9,022 nucleotides of DNA, from the NCBI GenBank assembly GCA_021199395.1, contig JAJQIE010000024.1, forward strand, positions 1 through 9,022, in the 5' to 3' direction. The translations under genes and the position numbers were made by a program. This DNA is from Lachnospiraceae bacterium (GTDB taxonomy: Bacteria; Bacillota; Clostridia; Lachnospirales; Lachnospiraceae). The notes under the pieces are model-generated. The model searched no databases. It was not told the origin of the DNA and saw only the letters and a program-made list of their open reading frames with translations. The number at the start of each line of letters is the position of its first letter. The stretch's first letter is position 1. Shown here piece after piece: positions 1 to 5,241 of the stretch.

Positions 1-481
1 AAATATATCCCTCCGTGCCGGAAATCTCGGAGCAAAACGGATATGCAAAGCTTATTTCAATCAGGCCATCCTCCTTTGGAAAAACGCTGACGCTTTCCGC
101 CTCTTTGATCAGCGCTGCCAGGTTCGTGCGCATATCCGCGGGTGACGACGCCATTATGATCAGGCAATCCGCAGTCATCCGGATCTGCCCGGAAAAATGC
201 TCTGTATCTACTACGATATCCATCGGTGCCGCTTCCGCCAGCGTCAATGCCTTTTCCGTCAATGTCTGGAATCTCTCCAGCCGCTCCTTCCGGATCACCT
301 GATAACGGCCGACCTGCATGCTTTTCACCCGTTCTTCCAGTTCTGCTGCTTCCCGCTCCAGGCGCATCGCCTCCGCATCCCGCAGATCATCCGGGGCAGC
401 CTCCTTTCGCGCCTCCTCCTGCTGCTCAATTCTCCGCCACATTTCTGATTCCTCAGAATAATACCTCTTTTCTATCCTCAT
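1..481 (-). CDS. Hypothetical coiled-coil protein, partial (3' end outside window)
   Basis: An open frame on the minus strand runs from ATG at 481 to the left edge without a stop, giving 160 residues of a longer protein. The start is supported by a strong GGAGGAGG ribosome binding site about 9 bases upstream. Residues 1-80 are highly charged and rich in Glu, Arg, Ala and Leu (for example RIEQQEEARKEAA and LEREAAELEERVK), as expected of a long helix or coiled coil. Residues 85-160 change to alternating hydrophobic patterns (MDIVVDTEHFSGQIRMTADC and LIEISFAYPF) that suggest a small alpha/beta or beta-rich domain. There is no signal peptide, so it is probably cytoplasmic. I recognise no family and assign no function. 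It is divergent from the XRE regulator at 618 and shares a 136-bp control region with it, so the regulator may act on it. Composition and the well-placed ribosome binding site make a real gene likely. Confidence 0.78.
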   Translation of the reverse strand, partial: MRIEKRYYSEESEMWRRIEQQEEARKEAAPDDLRDAEAMRLEREAAELEERVKSMQVGRYQVIRKERLERFQTLTEKALTLAEAAPMDIVVDTEHFSGQIRMTADCLIIMASSPADMRTNLAALIKEAESVSVFPKEDGLIEISFAYPFCSEISGTEGYI

Positions 482-565
482 GATTGTATTCCTCCTCCGT
501 TTGTTAGCTGTGCGCTCATATTTTATAGTCTATCAGAACATACCGAAATCTACAATCATAATGTA

Positions 566-574
566 TGCTATAAG
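566..574 (+). promoter_or_regulatory. Probable extended -10 promoter for the XRE regulator
   Basis: TGCTATAAG fits an extended -10 element (TGnTATAAt) about 44 bases before the regulator's start codon. No good -35 hexamer lies 16-18 bases upstream, which is acceptable for an extended -10 promoter. A second TATAAA lies at 577-582. On the opposite strand a TATAAAAT-like -10 at 527-520 could serve the divergent gene, but its -35 is also poor. Confidence 0.4.
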
Positions 575-586
575 TGTATAAAATAA

Positions 587-599
587 TAGCTGTCAGCTA
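587..599. promoter_or_regulatory. Perfect 13-bp palindrome, candidate operator of the XRE regulator
   Basis: TAGCTGTCAGCTA is a perfect inverted repeat with a single central base. It sits between the probable -10 and the ribosome binding site of the XRE gene, where a bound repressor would block transcription. A half-site, TTAGCTG (504-510), lies in the leader of the divergent gene in inverted orientation to CAGCTAA (594-600). XRE-family repressors usually bind such short palindromes near their own promoter. That this protein binds this site is inference. Confidence 0.38.
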
Positions 600-617
600 A
601 TAATTACGGGAGATAAA

Positions 618-1028
618 ATGAGTCAGAATACATCAAATCCGAATTCTCTGGGAACCACCCTTGGGAAAAGAATCAACGAGGTGAGAAAAGACCGCGGATA
701 CACCAGCGACCAGGTATCCGAATTTTCCAATATGAGTCCTGATTATCTGCGGCAGATCGAGTGCGGAAAATGTAATAAAACGCCAAGCCTCGCGCTGTTT
801 ATTGATATCTGCAACGCGCTGCAGGTTTCGCCGGATTATCTTTTGCAGGATCAGCTCACATCAAACGAAATCACACCGATCAAAGAGCTGGAAAACATGT
901 GGAAGCTGCTGCCTCCATCAAAACAGGAGCTTGCCTTCACCATGATAAAAGCCGCTCTGAATTATAACGAGGATCCCAATGAGGAAAAAGAGAATCTGCC
1001 TGCAGACTCTAAAAAGTCAGATACATAG
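618..1028 (+). CDS. XRE-family helix-turn-helix transcriptional regulator
   Basis: A 136-residue protein that probably binds DNA as a dimer and represses or activates nearby genes. Residues 14-78 form a typical Cro/C1-type HTH domain: LGKRINEVRKDRGYTSDQVS, then SPDYLRQIECG as the recognition helix region, then SLALFIDICNALQVSPDYLL, the usual closing helix. Residues 85-116 (IKELENMWKLLPPSKQELAFTMIKAAL) resemble the short C-terminal helix seen in many small XRE regulators, often used for dimerisation. The tail (117-136) is acidic, polar and probably disordered. The start is supported by GGGAG five bases upstream. There is no ligand-binding or peptidase domain, so the inducing signal cannot be guessed. 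It faces away from the coiled-coil gene at 1-481 and is followed by a long gene-free region. It may control itself through the palindrome at 587-599. Regulators of this size occur both in chromosomal loci and at the edges of mobile elements, but I see no integrase here. Confidence 0.9.
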   Translation: MSQNTSNPNSLGTTLGKRINEVRKDRGYTSDQVSEFSNMSPDYLRQIECGKCNKTPSLALFIDICNALQVSPDYLLQDQLTSNEITPIKELENMWKLLPPSKQELAFTMIKAALNYNEDPNEEKENLPADSKKSDT

Positions 1029-1061
1029 CACAACAGCATTCCCATTTCCTTCGTTCCCCGC

Positions 1062-1101
1062 TGCCATCCGGCGAAAAGGCTTTCCTGCTTCGCCGATGGC
1101 A
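1062..1101. repeat. Strong stem-loop, possible dispersed intergenic palindrome
   Basis: The left arm TGCCATCCGGCGAA (1062-1075) pairs with TTCGCCGATGGCA (1089-1101), giving a 13-bp stem with one bulged C around a 13-base loop. Neither strand has a T-tract directly after the stem, so it is not a standard intrinsic terminator. The high-GC stem stands out from its AT-richer surroundings, as REP-like elements do. I see no second copy in this window, so calling it a dispersed repeat is conjecture. Confidence 0.5.
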
Positions 1102-1111
1102 CACCGCAAAA

Positions 1112-1146
1112 GCATCAGCGGTCAGCGCTATGCCTGCTCTTTTATT
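1112..1146 (+). terminator. Weak candidate terminator for the XRE gene
   Basis: GCATCAGCG (1112-1120) pairs with CGCTATGC (1126-1133), an 8-bp stem with one bulged C and the five-base loop GTCAG. The T-rich run CTTTTATT starts six bases later. The distance from the stem and the short T-run make it weak. No better terminator follows the XRE gene. Confidence 0.3.
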
Positions 1147-1333
1147 CTGATCTGTTTTGCTCTGATCTGTTTTTTCCTTATCCGTTCTCATCTCCAAATT
1201 ATATCCATTCAAAAGATTTTTTAAGAAAATACATATAGATTTTCAATTCTTACTCCGTCTTAGCTTTAGAAGGGAATAAGTCTGTCTTTTCCTCCAAAAG
1301 ATCAGCCGATACAGCATAAAATCATAAATGCAG

Positions 1334-1373
1334 GTGACAAAAGTGGAAATATTGTATAATTTAGTAGACAATA
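1334..1373 (+). promoter_or_regulatory. Predicted promoter with overlapping inverted repeat, surface-protein gene
   Basis: A perfect -10 TATAAT lies at 1355-1360. The best -35 candidate, GTGACA (1334-1339), is only 15 bases upstream, so spacing is short. The repeat TATTGT-N12-ACAATA (1350-1355 and 1368-1373) overlaps the -10 and the expected start point near 1367, so a bound factor could block initiation. With six-base arms in AT-rich DNA, chance is possible. Transcription would produce a leader of about 170 nt. Confidence 0.42.
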
Positions 1374-1534
1374 GCAAGCGCACATGATACTATTAAGAAA
1401 ATGATATCAAAAAGAAGAGCTGCGGAACCATACATCTTATCCCTTTTCTGCAAAGGCCCATAAGCATTGGCACAAAGGATATCACCAGTCCTGCGTATTG
1501 GATGATATACAGAAAATCAAAGGAGGTCATGGTT

Positions 1535-2953
1535 ATGAAAGAAAGCAAAAAGAAAAAAATCTCCCTGTTGGCATTGCTTCTGCTGCTATGCCTGGTGATG
1601 GCGCCAGTGCAGGCATCCGCGGCGAAGGTCAGTCTGAACAAGACTGCCGCGAGTGTGAAAATCGGCAAGACGATAACACTGAAGGTAAGCGGTACATCAT
1701 CAAAAGTCACCTGGAAAAGCAGTAACAAATCCATAGCAAAGGTGAGCTCTAACGGCGTTGTTACCGGTGTTTCTCTGGGTACGGCAAAGATCAGGGCAAC
1801 GGTCAATGGCAAGACCTATTCCTGCAAGGTCACAGTCAAAAACGCCAATGCCACCGCGAAATCCCTGAAATTTACGACATCAGGAGGCGAATATTTTATC
1901 ATTGGGGAGTCCAAAGCTAAAATAAGCTTCAAGCTGTCCGCGACCTCCGCGAATGTAGTCGTATATATTAAAAACAGTTCGGACGAGACGGTATATAAAA
2001 AAAGCTACAAAAAATGTACAAAAGGCAAGACATACAGCTTCACCTGGAATGGCGCTGATACGGACGGAGGTATGGTGAGCGCCGGAACCTACAGGGTACA
2101 GGTCAGGGCTTATGAAACCAGGACCACCTCTGATTGCCTTATCCTTTACAGCCAGCAGTTTTCAGGAGGTACAGGTACTTCATCCGATCCATTCAGGATT
2201 GCTTCTCTGGAACAGCTGCAGAACATCCCCCGGTTCAACGGCTGTTATTTCAGGCAGACCAAAGATATCGACGCGGGCAACGGTACCATCACCGGAATGT
2301 TTCCTAAGGATACCAAATTCACCGGAACATATGACGGCGGCGGATACACGATTTCAAACCTCTGTATCAGTATAAATACAGGCTTCACCGGCACCACTGT
2401 CAATGGCCTGTTCGCTTATATTGCCAAATCAGGAGCCGTGAAAAATCTGAATTTTTCCAATGTGAATGCGCCTGATGCAAAGGCCAAAGTTGCAGGTGTC
2501 CTGTGCGGTTACAATGAAGGAAAAATTTCAAACTGCACATTTACCAGATGTAATGTCAGCAGCCAGGGAAGAAAAGATATTTACTTAGGGATTGTATGCG
2601 GATACAATCTGGCAGATGGAACAATCACACAATGCACAACATCTGACTGCAGCGTTTCGAAAGGAGACGGCTATAATGGCAGGGCGGGAAGCATTGCCGG
2701 TATAAACGCCGGGAGTATATACGACTGCACATCCACAAATGTATCTGTATCCGCAATAGACTATTACAGCTACTCAGGAGGTCTTGTCGGTTCTAATAAA
2801 GGAAACCTGATCAACTGCACAGCTACCGGAGAGGTCTCCGGTTATCAGCCCGCAGGGATCTGCGGATATAATTCCGGCCTGATAAAACGCTGTTATTTTA
2901 CAGGTATCGCTAAGAGCCTGACTGTGCATCACGATGAGGGAACCATCTCTTAA
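1535..2953 (+). CDS. Secreted Big_2/GLUG-repeat surface protein
   Basis: A 472-residue exported protein, probably an extracellular binding or adhesion protein; its ligand is unknown. I chose ATG 1535 because AAAGGAGGT lies 8 bases upstream; an in-frame ATG at 1529 is too close and 1502 would put charged residues before the signal peptide. Residues 1-30 are a signal peptide: a KESKKKK basic end, a leucine-rich core and likely cleavage after ASAA. Residues 31-103 are a bacterial Ig-like Big_2 domain (VSLNKTAASVKIGKTITLKV, VTWKSSNKSIAKVSSNGVVTG). Residues about 125-195 resemble an FlgD-type Ig domain (WNGADTDGGMVSAGTYRVQV). From 214 the motif GTSSDPFRIASLEQLQNI and GTYDGGGYTISNL introduce five GLUG repeats (about 319-337, 351-370, 384-402, 414-432, 439-457), expected to stack as a beta-helix. 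There is no LPXTG, SLH or choline-binding anchor, and the chain stops 15 residues after the last repeat. The mature part has 15 cysteines, unusual for a Gram-positive secreted protein. Confidence 0.88.
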   Translation: MKESKKKKISLLALLLLLCLVMAPVQASAAKVSLNKTAASVKIGKTITLKVSGTSSKVTWKSSNKSIAKVSSNGVVTGVSLGTAKIRATVNGKTYSCKVTVKNANATAKSLKFTTSGGEYFIIGESKAKISFKLSATSANVVVYIKNSSDETVYKKSYKKCTKGKTYSFTWNGADTDGGMVSAGTYRVQVRAYETRTTSDCLILYSQQFSGGTGTSSDPFRIASLEQLQNIPRFNGCYFRQTKDIDAGNGTITGMFPKDTKFTGTYDGGGYTISNLCISINTGFTGTTVNGLFAYIAKSGAVKNLNFSNVNAPDAKAKVAGVLCGYNEGKISNCTFTRCNVSSQGRKDIYLGIVCGYNLADGTITQCTTSDCSVSKGDGYNGRAGSIAGINAGSIYDCTSTNVSVSAIDYYSYSGGLVGSNKGNLINCTATGEVSGYQPAGICGYNSGLIKRCYFTGIAKSLTVHHDEGTIS

Positions 2954-3039
2954 CCGCCCAAGTCCTGATGCCCGCACTGTCGTTGAGCCGTTTATGAGAA
3001 ATGTCTGAAAAGAAGTGATGCAGCGAAAGACAGACGCTG

Positions 3040-3528
3040 TTACACTGACTGATAAATTTCTGAGAGCAGCTTCCGTCCCGTCGCTGTACGAAATACAGTT
3101 TCTCTAAACCGCTCAATGACCTGCCGGCTCATCTGGCTCTCTGAAGCGTTGACAAGAAAATCCGCTTCCAGAAGGATCTGATAATCAGCCCCGTCAATAT
3201 CCTTATATGTATGATGATGGCCTACCAGATAGCAGATTCTGTCTAACTGCTTTTCCGGCAGGTCAAACCCGGCGTAAAACTCTCTTGCCAGAGGAATGCC
3301 TTCCTTCTGCTGGTACTCTCCCGCGGTATTTCCATATTTTGCGCGGCACAGGGGGCAGGCAATATCGTGTACGATGGCCGCCAGCTCTAAAATCCGCTGT
3401 GTTTCCCCGTCCAGCTTCTCCAATTCACCTATGGTTCTGGCATATCCCCACACTTTTAAAAAATGCTCAATATCATGGATATTCCCATCGTAAAACAAAA
3501 TCATTTTTTCTACAGCCCTCGCTATCAT
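3040..3528 (-). CDS. HD-domain phosphohydrolase-like protein
   Basis: A 162-residue soluble protein of the HD superfamily, metal-dependent phosphohydrolases that act on nucleotides, phosphate esters or cyclic nucleotides. The metal-ligand pattern is visible: His22 (HDIEHFLKVWGYA), His54-Asp55 (AAIVHDIA), the His cluster 104-106 (LVGHHHTYKDI) and Asp123 (LLEADFLVNASE). This is the H...HD...D arrangement of a catalytically competent domain that fills the whole protein. There is no GGDEF, REC or RelA partner domain, and it lacks the HD-GYP signature, so c-di-GMP hydrolysis is not suggested. CPLC at 58-61 follows the HD pair. The start has AGGAGG five bases upstream. The substrate is unknown; small stand-alone HD proteins of this type are common and mostly uncharacterised in Firmicutes. 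It is transcribed away from the biotin operon and preceded by its own promoter and a structured leader. Confidence 0.88.
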   Translation of the reverse strand: MIARAVEKMILFYDGNIHDIEHFLKVWGYARTIGELEKLDGETQRILELAAIVHDIACPLCRAKYGNTAGEYQQKEGIPLAREFYAGFDLPEKQLDRICYLVGHHHTYKDIDGADYQILLEADFLVNASESQMSRQVIERFRETVFRTATGRKLLSEIYQSV

Positions 3529-3541
3529 GCTTACCTCCTGT

Positions 3542-3631
3542 ATGTGATATCAGGCTTCGAGCGGCAAAAAGGTACGGATCGAAGCACGTAGCGATCCGTA
3601 ATATCATACGCTTTTTTCGCTCGAATCACAT
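3542..3631 (-). repeat. Long imperfect palindrome in HD-gene leader
   Basis: Nested pairings span 90 bases: ATGTGAT (3542-3548) with ATCACAT (3625-3631), TTCGAGCG (3556-3563) with CGCTCGAA (3618-3625), AAAAAG (3566-3571) with CTTTTT (3611-3616), and a perfect inner stem TACGGATCG (3573-3581) with CGATCCGTA (3592-3600) around a 10-base loop. The outer pairings share one base at 3625. In the predicted minus-strand transcript this fills most of the leader and ends a few bases before the AGGAGG site of the HD gene. It could be a regulatory RNA, or a small inserted palindromic element. It matches no riboswitch class I can name. Confidence 0.6.
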
Positions 3632-3657
3632 CATGTTTTTATGGAAAACAATAATTT

Positions 3658-3686
3658 ATTATATCAGCCTGCCGCGCAGCGGACAA
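3658..3686 (-). promoter_or_regulatory. Promoter of the HD-domain gene
   Basis: On the minus strand TTGTCC (3686-3681) is followed, after exactly 17 bases, by a perfect -10 TATAAT (3663-3658). Initiation would fall near 3651, giving a leader of about 120 nt that contains the palindrome at 3542-3631. Confidence 0.65.
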
Positions 3687-3781
3687 GGGAAAATTTTCTG
3701 CTTCATATCAGGAAAATCAACGTGTCTGCGGCAGATGCTGAGGCGAACAGCCTGATCGGGATGTGAGGTATAACTATTTTC

Positions 3782-3828
3782 CTGTTTAATTGTCAACTAA
3801 TATAATTATATGGTTGACAATTAAACAG
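3782..3828. promoter_or_regulatory. BirA-type biotin repressor operator
   Basis: CTGTTTAATTGTCAAC (3782-3797) and GTTGACAATTAAACAG (3813-3828) form a perfect 16-bp inverted repeat separated by 15 AT-rich bases. The core TTGTCAAC...GTTGACAA fits the family of operators bound by the biotin protein ligase/repressor BirA as a biotinyl-AMP-loaded dimer, known in proteobacteria as TTGTAAACC-spacer-GGTTTACAA and in related form in Firmicutes. Its position just before bioY-bioD-bioA-bioB makes the assignment strong. High biotin should lead to occupancy and repression of uptake and synthesis. birA itself is not in the window. Confidence 0.87.
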
Positions 3829-3841
3829 CCTCTGTGATAAA
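3814..3841 (+). promoter_or_regulatory. Promoter of the biotin operon
   Basis: A consensus -35 TTGACA (3814-3819) lies inside the right arm of the BirA operator. After 16 bases comes the extended -10 TGTGATAAA (3833-3841). Transcription would start near 3848, 66 bases before bioY. Overlap of -35 and operator explains how BirA would repress. A mirror-image TTGACA on the minus strand (3796-3791), with TATACC 18 bases on, could drive weaker transcription toward the HD gene. Confidence 0.68.
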
Positions 3842-3913
3842 ATCCCCCTTGCTTTGCGGATTTTTTCCCGTAAAAAGCACTCTGCAAAAACAACGATGAT
3901 TGGAGAATGACAA

Positions 3914-4471
3914 ATGAGGACAAAAAAGACATCAAACCTGATTCTGTGCGCACTTTTTGTTGCGCTGATTATTGTAGGCGCTTTTATCAAAATTCCCGTT
4001 CCCGTTGTGCCATTTACGCTTCAGTTCCTGTTTACAATGATGGCCGGGCTTCTTCTCGGCGGGAAATGGGGCGCTGCGGCGGTCTGCATCTATATCCTGC
4101 TCGGTCTGCTGGGACTTCCGGTATTCGCGGAGGGCGGCGGCCTCAGCTATATTTTCCGGCCAAGCTTCGGCTATCTGATTGGCTTTGCGCTGGGAGCTTA
4201 TGTCACCGGGACGCTTGCGAACCGTGTCGCACATCCGGACTACCGTCGGCTTCTGGGCGCGAATTTTCTTGGCCTCGCAATTGTCTATGCCTGCGGCATG
4301 ATTTACTACTATCTCATCAGCGACCTGTACCTTGGCACGCCGATCGGGCTGTGGCCGCTGTTCCTCTACTGCTTCCTTCTCGCCGTACCCGGAGACATCG
4401 CCCTTTGCATTGTAGCGGCAATTCTGGGGAAGAGACTGATTCCTGTGGTGCAAGCCGGCAACATCAGCTGA
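3914..4471 (+). CDS. bioY: Biotin ECF transporter substrate-binding protein BioY
   Basis: A 185-residue integral membrane protein, the biotin-binding S component of an energy-coupling factor transporter. It works alone or with the shared EcfA/EcfA'/EcfT module, which is not encoded here. About six hydrophobic segments are visible, starting with LILCALFVALIIVGAFI after a short basic N-terminus. BioY-family features include IPVPVVPFTLQFLFTMMAGLLLGGKWG, LLGLPVFAEGGGLSYIFRPSFGYLIGF and the late segment LAVPGDIALCIVAAILGKRL. Length is normal for the family (about 180-200). ATG 3914 is preceded by GGAG eight bases upstream; an ATG at 3907 is in another frame. It is the first gene of the operon behind the BirA operator, followed by bioD after 64 bases, so uptake and synthesis are switched together. 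BioY may also take up late precursors such as dethiobiotin, but that is inference. Confidence 0.94.
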   Translation: MRTKKTSNLILCALFVALIIVGAFIKIPVPVVPFTLQFLFTMMAGLLLGGKWGAAAVCIYILLGLLGLPVFAEGGGLSYIFRPSFGYLIGFALGAYVTGTLANRVAHPDYRRLLGANFLGLAIVYACGMIYYYLISDLYLGTPIGLWPLFLYCFLLAVPGDIALCIVAAILGKRLIPVVQAGNIS

Positions 4472-4535
4472 TTCACAGCGATTCGGCAGTACGTTTTATT
4501 ATCCATGCAAAAACAATGAAAGGATGAGCTTTCAG

Positions 4536-5219
4536 ATGAGTAAAACACTGTTTGTGACGGGAACCGGAACCGATATTGGAAAAACCTATGTCACGGGACT
4601 GATTCTCAAAAAACTCCATGTCTGTAAAAAATCCGCCGCCTATTATAAGGCAGCCATGAGCGGAAATATCCGGGGCGCTGACGGAAAGCCGGTTCCCGGA
4701 GACGCCCTGCCTGTCAAAACGGTTGCCCAGCTTGAGCAGCCGCTGTCCGAAATGTGTCCCTATGTCTATGAGGCCGCAGTCTCCCCACATCTCGCGGCTC
4801 GAATGGAAGGAAATCCCGTAGCTCTGGAACAGGTGCTGTCAGGCTTTGACGCAGTCTGCGAAAAATATGAGTATGTCACGGCGGAGGGCTCCGGCGGGAT
4901 CCTCTGTCCGCTTCGATTTGACGAGCAGAAGCTTTATCTGGAGGATTTTATCAAAGCCAGAAATCTGGGGTGTCTGCTTGTCGCTGACGCTGGTCTTGGC
5001 ACGATCAATTCTGTCGTGCTTACCATAGAATACATGAAAGCGCGCTCCATTCCGGTTCGCGGCATTTTCTTTAACCATTTTTGTCCCGGCAATCCCATGC
5101 ATGAGGATAACCTCAAAATGTGCGAATATCTGACCGGTCAAAAGGTGCTCACCTGTATCAGAGACGGAGATACCGAGCTGGATATTCCGTCGGATATATT
5201 GCAGTCGCTTTATGCATAA
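4536..5219 (+). CDS. bioD: Dethiobiotin synthetase
   Basis: A 227-residue cytosolic enzyme that closes the ureido ring of dethiobiotin from 7,8-diaminopelargonate (DAPA), CO2 and ATP, the step before BioB. The P-loop GTGTDIGKT lies at residues 9-17 with Lys16 and Thr17. Lys38 in YYKAAMSG corresponds to the substrate-carbamate lysine region (YKPVxSG in Escherichia coli). Glu117 in EGSGG is the metal/ATP acidic residue of the EGAGG motif, and DAGLGTINSVVLT (151-163) is the conserved late helix. The Ala-Ala-Met variant of the lysine motif differs from E. coli but keeps the lysine and SG. I chose ATG 4536: the GGATGAG site is 7 bases before it, whereas the in-frame ATG at 4524 abuts AAAGG with no spacing. 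The gene follows bioY by 64 bases and precedes bioA by 22, in one probable transcript. Confidence 0.95.
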   Translation: MSKTLFVTGTGTDIGKTYVTGLILKKLHVCKKSAAYYKAAMSGNIRGADGKPVPGDALPVKTVAQLEQPLSEMCPYVYEAAVSPHLAARMEGNPVALEQVLSGFDAVCEKYEYVTAEGSGGILCPLRFDEQKLYLEDFIKARNLGCLLVADAGLGTINSVVLTIEYMKARSIPVRGIFFNHFCPGNPMHEDNLKMCEYLTGQKVLTCIRDGDTELDIPSDILQSLYA

Positions 5220-5241
5220 AGCGCGGAAAGGAAGAATCTCT

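Larger units (their letters stand above)
1029..1534. other. 506-bp gene-free region between XRE regulator and surface protein
   Basis: I find no convincing gene here on either strand. From left to right it holds a strong stem-loop (1062-1101), a second stem-loop (1112-1133) followed by a weak T-rich run, and a 13-bp direct repeat TCTGATCTGTTTT at 1146-1158 and 1161-1173. An AT-rich stretch follows, then a promoter near 1334-1360 overlapping a short inverted repeat. From about 1367 there is a leader of roughly 170 nt with no recognised riboswitch, ending in the ribosome binding site AAAGGAGGT before 1535. Confidence 0.7.
3529..3913. other. 385-bp divergent control region, HD gene / biotin operon
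   Basis: No gene is supported here. The region holds the HD gene's leader hairpin (3542-3631), its promoter (3658-3686, minus strand), about 95 bases without a clear signal (3687-3781), the BirA-type operator (3782-3828), the operon promoter inside and beside it, and a 66-base leader to bioY. Plus-strand open frames across 3207-3755 read antisense to the HD gene and through the hairpin, and look non-coding. Confidence 0.7.

Noticed and set aside
1380..1534. Possible c-di-GMP (GEMM) riboswitch in the surface-protein leader
   Set aside because: A GCACAAAGG-like string occurs at about 1469-1477, but the tetraloop, receptor and second helix of the class are not recognisable.
1393..1812. Minus-strand open frame of 139 codons with hydrophobic stretches
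   Set aside because: It lies antisense to the signal peptide and Big_2 domain of the surface protein and has no convincing ribosome binding site. Its hydrophobic look comes from the complement of lysine-, serine- and valine-rich codons.
3021..3039. CAGCG/CGCTG stem-loop after the HD gene as a terminator
   Set aside because: The stem is only five base pairs and is followed by a broken pyrimidine run rather than a T-tract, so it is too weak to call.
3207..3755. Plus-strand open frame of 182 codons
   Set aside because: It reads antisense to the HD gene and through the leader palindrome, and its product is rich in Arg, Pro and Ser with no domain. The HD gene has a clear family pattern and start site.
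3839..3860. AAAATCC...GGATTTT hairpin with T-run before bioY
   Set aside because: It looks like a small terminator, but its left arm overlaps the predicted -10 and lies before the expected start point, so it would not be transcribed whole.
3907..4527. Alternative frame across bioY
   Set aside because: It is a shadow of bioY with an Arg/Ser/Cys-rich product. BioY itself shows family motifs and six membrane segments.
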